A DNA stretch of 20,276 nucleotides, taken from assembly GCA_020637775.1 (NCBI GenBank), contig JACKJV010000019.1:1-20276 (forward strand), in the 5' to 3' direction. Below are positions 15,251 through 20,276 of this stretch, piece by piece. The position numbers were made by a program, and so were the translations under genes. The first letter of the stretch is position 1. Every line of letters begins with the position of its first letter. This DNA comes from Brucellaceae bacterium (GTDB lineage: Bacteria > Pseudomonadota > Alphaproteobacteria > Rhizobiales > Rhizobiaceae). Below the pieces are notes generated by a model that saw only the letters and a program-made list of their open reading frames with translations, was not told the DNA's origin and did not search any database.

Positions 15251-15598
15251 ATGCGCGCTGTTCTCCCTCTCACGCTGGCTATCCTGTCATCCGGACTGAC
15301 CGCCTGTGTCCATCCGTGGCCGCCGGCGGCGCGTGGCGGTCTTGCCGGCGGGCCGGCGCCGACACCGGAAATGGCAGGCGTCGCCACCGCACTCGACCGT
15401 GCGGCGGTGACGGGCGCCTTGCACCCGGCAGAGGCGTTTTCCGCCCGCCAGCGCCTCGACCTTGCCGGCCGTGAATACCGCGCCGGGCTTGCAGCCGATG
15501 CCGAAGCGGGCCTGCTCGATGTTTCCGTGAAACTTGGCGGCAGCGATATCGCCACCGCCGCAGGGCGCAAGACCTGCCTGAAGGCGCCATGTACCTGA
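15251..15598 (+). CDS. Small putative lipoprotein of unknown function
   Basis: A 115-residue protein with a short signal peptide and a lipobox LTAC, giving Cys19 as the lipidated residue. The mature part begins with a Pro/Gly/Ala-rich linker and continues into a mostly helical segment (EAFSARQRLDLAGREY). I do not recognise a family. The ATG lies 5 bp after the STAS stop, with an AAAGG overlapping that stop, so the gene belongs to the operon. The export protein that follows has a signal peptide but no lipidation cysteine. This small lipoprotein could be a separate outer-membrane partner for it, which is inference. Confidence 0.75.
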   Translation: MRAVLPLTLAILSSGLTACVHPWPPAARGGLAGGPAPTPEMAGVATALDRAAVTGALHPAEAFSARQRLDLAGREYRAGLAADAEAGLLDVSVKLGGSDIATAAGRKTCLKAPCT

Positions 15599-15611
15599 CC
15601 GGAGCCCCACG

Positions 15612-17723
15612 ATGACAATCCCGCCGATCATCCGCCTGTTGCTCACGCTTGCCGTTCTGGCTGTGGTTTCGCCTGCCGCGCGGGCAGATGACAACGACCC
15701 GATCCGCATTGGTGACACGCTGGCCTTGCTGCTGCCCGGCGAGGCAACGCTGACCGGCGACTTTGCCGTCGACCGCAAGGGCGCCATCACGCTACCGGAA
15801 ATAGGTCCGGTCGCTGTCGCCGGGTTGCCGCTGGAAGAGGCGGCCACGCTGGTGCGCCGGAAGCTGTCCCTCGCCTTTCGCGATATTGCGCGGCTGACGA
15901 TGCGGCTGAAGGAGCGCAAGCTCTTCGTTGCCGTGGCCGGTCAGGTGGAAAAGCCCGGCACGCAGGAATTGCCGGGCGATGCCACGGTCGAAGTGGCGAT
16001 TGCGGAGGCCGGCGGCATCAAGGCCGGGGCGCAGCTCGACAAGCTGAAACTCATTCGCGGCGACAGGGAAATCGTCTTCAATTACAAGCAATACCTGGAT
16101 ACGGGCGATCTGGACATCCTGCCGGCGCTTCAGCCCCTCGATATCGTTTTCGTTCCGATTTCCCCCCTCACCGGCAATGTGCAGATCGATTTCGACGCCG
16201 AAACGCTTTCGCGCGCAGGCGACGGCGCCGACGCCGGCGGTTCGGTGCGCATCTTCGGTGAGGTCCAGAAGCCGGCCCAGTTTGCCTTCAAGGACAACAT
16301 GTCGCTGGTCGATCTGATCATGCGCGCCGGTGGCGTGACCCGCTATGCAGCCGTGGAGCAGATTCGCGTCATCACCGACAAGGGTCCCGTGCTGTTCAAC
16401 CTGCAAGCCTATCTCGACAGCGGCGATGCCTCGCTGATGCCGGCCCTCGAACCCGGCGCCACGGTGTTCGTGCCGATCCTGGCCGACCAGATCAAACGCG
16501 GCAAGCACACCGTCTACATCATGGGCGAAGTGGCCAAGCCCGGCGCGTTCGAGGCCCAGAAGGGAACGACCTTCATCGATATCCTCGCCAACGCCGGCGG
16601 CCCCACCCGTTTCGCCGAGACCCGTCAGATCCGCGTCATCCGCGCTGGCGGCAATGTCGAGATGTTCGACCTGGTCGCCTTCACCGAAGGCAAGATAGCC
16701 GAAATCCCCCTCGTCCAGCCCGGAGACGCCATTCTCGTGCCGGAGAAGACCGAAACGCAGGAGCCTTCCTGGACCCGGCTGCCGCCGACCCGTTCGGTTC
16801 AGGTCATGGGCGCTGTCACCAAGCCGGGCCGTTATGAATGGGCGGACGAGATGAGCCTGTTCGACCTCATCGGCCATGCCGGCGGCCCCACGGCGAAAGG
16901 CGACCTCGCCGCCATCCAGATCGTCAAGCGCGCCAATGGCAAGGCGGAAACGGAGATTTTCAACATGAAGGCCTATCTGGACAATGGCGGCAGCGAGGCA
17001 GCCGTCCCGCTGATCCGTGCCGGCTATGTGGTCGTCGTGCCGGAACTCCCCGTCGATCCCAATGACAACAAGTCGCTTTGGGTGCGACAGGATGCCGACC
17101 GCTCCATCTATGTCATGGGAGCGGTCGGATCGCCGGGACGCTATGCGTTCGATCCTTCCTTCGGCTTTCTGGACATCCTGTCCGCAGCCGACGGGCCGAC
17201 CGAAAACGCAGACCTGCGGCGCATCCGCGTCTCGCTGCGCGGCCAGGGCGATGCCGATCCGATCCGCGTCGACCTGCTGCGCTACATGGAAACCGGTGAC
17301 GAGCGGGTTCTGCCGCACCTGCAACCGGGCGACATGATCTATGTGCCCGGCCATGACCGGACATGGACCGAGATCGAGACGGCGGAAACGGTGCGCGTTC
17401 TGGGCGCGGTGGCCAAGCCCGGCCGCTACACGTTCACCGCCCGGATGAACATACTCGACTTGCTGGCCCAGGCCGGCGGCCCCACCGACAGCGCCCTGCA
17501 GGACAGGATCGTGGTGGTCAACATGGGCAAGGAAAACAAGGCCTTTCATTTCGATCTTGAAGCTTTCAGCCGGACCGCAGACACCACGCGCTTGCCCCTG
17601 GTTCGCCCTGGTGACACGGTCTATGTGCCAGACAAGACACAGAGCCACTGGGCCCGGGTGATGAGCACGGTCAAGGATGCCGCGCAAATCGTCGCGCTCG
17701 TGGCCGCTGTCGCTGCCCTGTGA
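15612..17723 (+). CDS. Polysaccharide export outer-membrane protein (OPX/Wza-like) with six SLBB repeats
   Basis: A 703-residue exporter. A signal peptide (cleavage likely after SPAARA, about residue 25) leads into a polysaccharide export (PES) domain (DPIRIGD, then DFAVDRKGAITLPEIGPV, to about residue 100). By eye there are six SLBB repeats starting near residues 104, 211, 299, 394, 497 and 592. Each has a pattern like V.G.V.KPG.Y, then D.L..AGGPT, and ends in PGD.V.VP. A final hydrophobic stretch (DAAQIVALVAAVAAL) could be the helix that crosses the outer membrane, as in E. coli Wza domain D4. Wza itself has two SLBB domains and about 360 mature residues, so this protein is roughly twice as long. 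No lipobox cysteine is present. It follows the lipoprotein gene by 13 bp. Confidence 0.92.
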   Translation: MTIPPIIRLLLTLAVLAVVSPAARADDNDPIRIGDTLALLLPGEATLTGDFAVDRKGAITLPEIGPVAVAGLPLEEAATLVRRKLSLAFRDIARLTMRLKERKLFVAVAGQVEKPGTQELPGDATVEVAIAEAGGIKAGAQLDKLKLIRGDREIVFNYKQYLDTGDLDILPALQPLDIVFVPISPLTGNVQIDFDAETLSRAGDGADAGGSVRIFGEVQKPAQFAFKDNMSLVDLIMRAGGVTRYAAVEQIRVITDKGPVLFNLQAYLDSGDASLMPALEPGATVFVPILADQIKRGKHTVYIMGEVAKPGAFEAQKGTTFIDILANAGGPTRFAETRQIRVIRAGGNVEMFDLVAFTEGKIAEIPLVQPGDAILVPEKTETQEPSWTRLPPTRSVQVMGAVTKPGRYEWADEMSLFDLIGHAGGPTAKGDLAAIQIVKRANGKAETEIFNMKAYLDNGGSEAAVPLIRAGYVVVVPELPVDPNDNKSLWVRQDADRSIYVMGAVGSPGRYAFDPSFGFLDILSAADGPTENADLRRIRVSLRGQGDADPIRVDLLRYMETGDERVLPHLQPGDMIYVPGHDRTWTEIETAETVRVLGAVAKPGRYTFTARMNILDLLAQAGGPTDSALQDRIVVVNMGKENKAFHFDLEAFSRTADTTRLPLVRPGDTVYVPDKTQSHWARVMSTVKDAAQIVALVAAVAAL

Positions 17724-17730
17724 GGTTGCC

Positions 17731-18417
17731 ATGATTTCCAAATCACGACATCTGGCCGCTCAAAGGGCCTATTCCGCCACACTGGGGCGGGGCGCACACA
17801 CCCTCGCCGTCACCGGTTCCCAGCCCGATGCCGGCTCCACGGACCTGGCCTTCGACATCGCTGCCGCCGGCGCCGGGTTCGGAAAGCGTGTGCTCCTGGT
17901 CCGCGCCCATCTCACCGGCGCGGACATGGCCCGCCAAGCCGATATCGGCATCGGCCTGGAAGATGTCCGCGCGGCCAGCCAGCCGGCCGCCAACATGCTG
18001 TGGACCATCGACGTGCCGGCCGGAACCAGCCTGCATGCGCTTCTCAACGACGGCCAGGGCCTGCCCGCCGCCTCGGCGCAATGGCTGGCTTTCTTCGATT
18101 CCATCGTCTTCGACTGTCCACCCTTCGAGGCGCACCAGCCGGCCCTCTATACCCCGATGACCGCATCGGCCGCCGAAGCCCTCCTGCTGGTCACCATGCC
18201 CGGCGCCATGGCGCGCGGCGGCATGGAGGAAGTGCTCAAGTGGCTCACCGAATCCGGCGCGGTGGTTTCAGCCCTGGTCCTGAACGACAGGCTGAACCCG
18301 ACGCTGGCCCAGGAAATGATCCGTGAAGCCAACCGCCTGCGGCGCGTGGCACCCGCCCTTGTGCGCTACATCACCCGCAAGGTGGAAGGCTGGCCCGCGC
18401 TCAACATGCACCAGTGA
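17731..18417 (+). CDS. BY-kinase/CpsD-like P-loop protein with degenerate nucleotide-binding motifs
   Basis: A 228-residue protein with the fold pattern of the cytoplasmic kinase half of Wzc/CpsD and of the MinD/ParA family. A beta strand and loop at residues 25-38 (LAVTGSQPDAGSTD) occupy the Walker A place, but the GKS/T lysine is absent. The Walker A' strand RVLLVRAHL (53-61) has Arg and His where kinases have two Asp. Walker B is kept as SIVFDCPP with Asp128. The C-terminus has no tyrosine cluster. It is therefore probably catalytically inactive and may act as a structural or regulatory part of the export machine. Caulobacter HfsB in the holdfast export operon may be comparable, from memory only. 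The ATG at 17731 is preceded by GAGG and lies 7 bp after the exporter stop. The longer open frame upstream overlaps the exporter and is not used. Confidence 0.8.
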   Translation: MISKSRHLAAQRAYSATLGRGAHTLAVTGSQPDAGSTDLAFDIAAAGAGFGKRVLLVRAHLTGADMARQADIGIGLEDVRAASQPAANMLWTIDVPAGTSLHALLNDGQGLPAASAQWLAFFDSIVFDCPPFEAHQPALYTPMTASAAEALLLVTMPGAMARGGMEEVLKWLTESGAVVSALVLNDRLNPTLAQEMIREANRLRRVAPALVRYITRKVEGWPALNMHQ

Positions 18418-18426
18418 GGTCCGACG

Positions 18427-19446
18427 ATGATCCTGCACTATCTTGATGCCCGCTATGTCGGCGGCATTGAAACCCATGTCGAAACCATTGTCGCCGCGCA
18501 GCGCGCCGAAGGGCTCGACGCCCGTATCCTGCTCCATGCCGTCTACTCCGAAAGCCCCGCCCATGCGCGGTTTCGTGCGGCGGGACTGCCGATTGCCGTT
18601 GCCGCGGATTTCGTCGGCCTGTGCCGCCTGTTGCGGATCATGCGCCCGGACATGGTGCATACCCATGGCTACAAGGCCGGCATTCTCGGGCGGATCGCGG
18701 CCCGGCTGGTCCACGTTCCCGTCGTCTCCACCTTTCATGCCGGCGAACGCGCGCGCGGTGCGGTGGGCGTTTACCAGTGGATCGACGAGAAGACCGCGTT
18801 CCTGGGCGGCCGGCTCGCCGTCTCTCGCGACATCGCCTGCGCCCTACCCTGGTCGGCCACCGTGATCCGCAATTTCGTGAACCCCGCAGCGCGGCCGCGA
18901 ACGGAACCCGCGACGCCGGTTTTCCTGTTTGCAGGACGTCTTTCGCGGGAAAAGGGTCCGGACCTGTTCCTCAAGCTGGCGAACATGCGCGCCCGGTCCG
19001 GCGAATGGCGGCTGCTGGGTGACGGACCGATGCGCGAGGAACTCGTCCTGTCGCTGAACAGCCCGGCCGTCCTGGAGGGTTTCGCGATCAACATCACACC
19101 CTGGCTCGAACGCACAACAGCCCTCGTCATGACGAGCCGCAAGGAAGGCCTGCCAATGGCTGCGCTTGAGGCCATGGGACTGGGCGTGCCGGTCATAGCG
19201 CCGGCCGTGGGTGCATTGCCCGATCTCGTGCGCCATGGTGTGAACGGTTATCTCTATCCGCCGGGCGACATGGAGGAAGCCGCCGCATGCATCGACCGCC
19301 TGATGGCATCCGGCCCGGCCGCGCGTTCGGCCATGGGAGAGGCCGCGATCGCCACGATTCGCGCGGCTTATTCCCCGCAAACGGCCATGCCGGCGATTTT
19401 CGCCGCCTATCGCCGCGCCGGCTACAGGCCGCATCCGGCTGTCTGA
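18427..19446 (+). CDS. Family 4 glycosyltransferase
   Basis: A 339-residue GT-B glycosyltransferase, last gene of the rightward polysaccharide operon. The N-terminal acceptor domain begins MILHYLDARYVGGIETHVETI, with the GGIE loop of GT4 enzymes and a MVHTHGYKAGILGR segment. The C-terminal donor domain has VFLFAGRLSREKGPDLFLKLA, LLGDGP and the E-x7-E pair at Glu240 and Glu248 (EGLPMAALE), followed by GVPVIAPAVGALPDLV. The ATG lies 9 bp after the preceding stop with GAGG upstream. It probably adds one sugar to the lipid-linked repeat unit. The donor cannot be told. It is convergent with the phosphatase gene on its right. Confidence 0.92.
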   Translation: MILHYLDARYVGGIETHVETIVAAQRAEGLDARILLHAVYSESPAHARFRAAGLPIAVAADFVGLCRLLRIMRPDMVHTHGYKAGILGRIAARLVHVPVVSTFHAGERARGAVGVYQWIDEKTAFLGGRLAVSRDIACALPWSATVIRNFVNPAARPRTEPATPVFLFAGRLSREKGPDLFLKLANMRARSGEWRLLGDGPMREELVLSLNSPAVLEGFAINITPWLERTTALVMTSRKEGLPMAALEAMGLGVPVIAPAVGALPDLVRHGVNGYLYPPGDMEEAAACIDRLMASGPAARSAMGEAAIATIRAAYSPQTAMPAIFAAYRRAGYRPHPAV

Positions 19447-19452
19447 GCGAAT

Positions 19453-19467
19453 GCGCCGTCGCGGCGC
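19453..19467. terminator. GC-rich hairpin between convergent genes
   Basis: GCGCCG-TCG-CGGCGC forms a 6-bp stem in the 27-bp gap between the GT4 gene and the phosphatase gene. There is no T run on either strand, so intrinsic termination is uncertain. The position alone suggests a role in ending both transcripts. Confidence 0.35.
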
Positions 19468-19473
19468 GGAAAT

Positions 19474-20276
19474 TCATCCGGCGCCTTCGATCAGGACGAA
19501 CGTCCAGTCGTCCTGCGGCCGGGCGCCGAATGTCTTCAACGCTTCCGCCTCGATGGCATCGGCTGCCGCTTCGAGCGGCAAGGCGGACGATTGGCGGATG
19601 ACCCGCAACAGCGTCTCTGGCATGCCCTCCAGCGTGTCGCTGCTGGCAGGTGCAAGTCCATCCGTCGCCAGAAACAGCCGTTCCCCGTCCTGGAGCCGAA
19701 GTGACCGGGCCCGCGCGCTGCATTCCGAAGTCAGTCCGGGCATCAATCCCTGCAAGGGGAAGGATCGTGCCGTATTGCCTGCCAGCAGAAGCGGGGCCGG
19801 ATGCCCGCCCGAGGCCAGTTCCAGAACGCCAGCGCCGGGGAGATCGACAACCAGCACGGTGGCGATAAGCTGGCTGACCGCCGGGCTGGCGAGAATTGCC
19901 CCCGACAGATCGTCGAGACAGGCATCCGGGCCCGCCCACCGGTCTTGCGCCTGCCCGGCCAGCAAGCCGCCGAGCATGGCGGCCTGCAAACGGGCCGGCA
20001 TGCCGTGGCCCATGCAATCGGCCATCACGAAGCGCCGCCTTTCACCGGTCCCGGTTCCACCGCCAAGATCGATGAAGGCATCGCCGCCGCCAGCCGTTGC
20101 CACCGCGGCGCGTGCCAACAGGCGCAGTCCGCCTGCCTCAACCGGCTTTGCAGCCGCGATACCCGGCGCCACGTCGGCCGTGAAGCGGCGGACTGCGCGA
20201 AGCGCATGGCTGCGATGGGCCGCCACAGCCTCGGCCGCCCGTTCGCGCAGTTCGAGCGGCCGTACCGGTTTCGCCA
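19474..20276 (-). CDS. Response regulator with PP2C/SpoIIE-type serine phosphatase output domain (N-terminus beyond window)
   Basis: The frame is open to the right edge of the window, so the gene is incomplete. The first visible residues, AKPVRPLELRERAAEAV, are the end of a receiver domain, with the conserved KP pair. After a short linker, the rest (about 220 residues) is a PPM phosphatase domain: GGGDAFID, FVMADCMGHGMPARLQAAML, the middle ELASGGHPAPLLL and a final QDDWTFVLI metal motif, which supply the usual aspartates. A GTG at 20226 could look like a start but would cut off the receiver. Such proteins (RsbU, HsbR, SypE) dephosphorylate a STAS protein when activated by a histidine kinase. 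The STAS gene of the adjacent polysaccharide operon is the natural substrate candidate. No RsbW-like kinase domain is seen in the visible part. Confidence 0.9.
   Translation of the reverse strand, partial: AKPVRPLELRERAAEAVAAHRSHALRAVRRFTADVAPGIAAAKPVEAGGLRLLARAAVATAGGGDAFIDLGGGTGTGERRRFVMADCMGHGMPARLQAAMLGGLLAGQAQDRWAGPDACLDDLSGAILASPAVSQLIATVLVVDLPGAGVLELASGGHPAPLLLAGNTARSFPLQGLMPGLTSECSARARSLRLQDGERLFLATDGLAPASSDTLEGMPETLLRVIRQSSALPLEAAADAIEAEALKTFGARPQDDWTFVLIEGAG

Noticed and set aside
15792..17741. 649-codon minus-strand open frame opposite the exporter
   Set aside because: It is the antisense shadow of the SLBB repeats. The + strand product has a signal peptide, domain repeats and an operon position.
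20224..20226. GTG as start of the phosphatase gene
   Set aside because: The frame continues upstream with the end of a receiver domain (KPVRPLELRER), so the gene is longer and leaves the window.

Overview
This is a high-GC window, and its proteins and operon style point to an alphaproteobacterium, probably of the Hyphomicrobiales (rhizobial) lineage. I infer this from composition and protein character, not from a marker gene. No rRNA, tRNA, transposase or CRISPR array is visible.

Left block (1-5074, + strand): a tightly packed catabolic operon. It starts with the end of a LivH-type permease and continues with a LivM-type permease, an acyl-CoA dehydrogenase, a zinc-less MDR oxidoreductase and an AMP-forming acyl-CoA ligase. 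Stop and start codons overlap or nearly touch throughout. This looks like uptake, CoA activation and oxidation of an unidentified carboxylic acid.

Middle block (5123-11794): a CPA2/Kef-type cation:proton antiporter and a DkgA-like aldo/keto reductase lie on the minus strand. The reductase is divergent from an AraC_N-family regulator, an arrangement like the E. coli yqhC/dkgA aldehyde-response module. A 375-bp leader region with AT-rich and repeated elements precedes a complete phosphoenolpyruvate synthase gene (ppsA).

Right block (11886-20276): a polysaccharide assembly and export locus, the most interesting part of the window. Two divergent operons leave one 233-bp intergenic region. Leftward run a GT4 glycosyltransferase and an unusual GT2 / undecaprenyl-phosphate sugar-transferase fusion. 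Rightward run a STAS protein, a small lipoprotein, a six-SLBB-repeat outer-membrane export protein, a BY-kinase-like ATPase that has lost its ATP-binding residues, and a second GT4 glycosyltransferase. At the far right, in convergent orientation, is the C-terminal part of a response regulator with a PP2C/SpoIIE serine phosphatase domain.

The shared intergenic region carries two sigma-54 (-24/-12) promoters facing outward. Their 14-bp cores are identical, forming a perfect inverted repeat 131 bp apart, and each places a start site 22-30 nt ahead of a gene. Sigma-54 promoter, leading STAS gene, Wza-like exporter and response-regulator phosphatase together resemble the Vibrio fischeri syp biofilm locus (SypA, SypC, SypE, SypG). 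I therefore propose a syp-like exopolysaccharide system with sigma-54 transcription control plus partner-switching control. The activator, any partner kinase, the flippase and the polymerase are not in the window.
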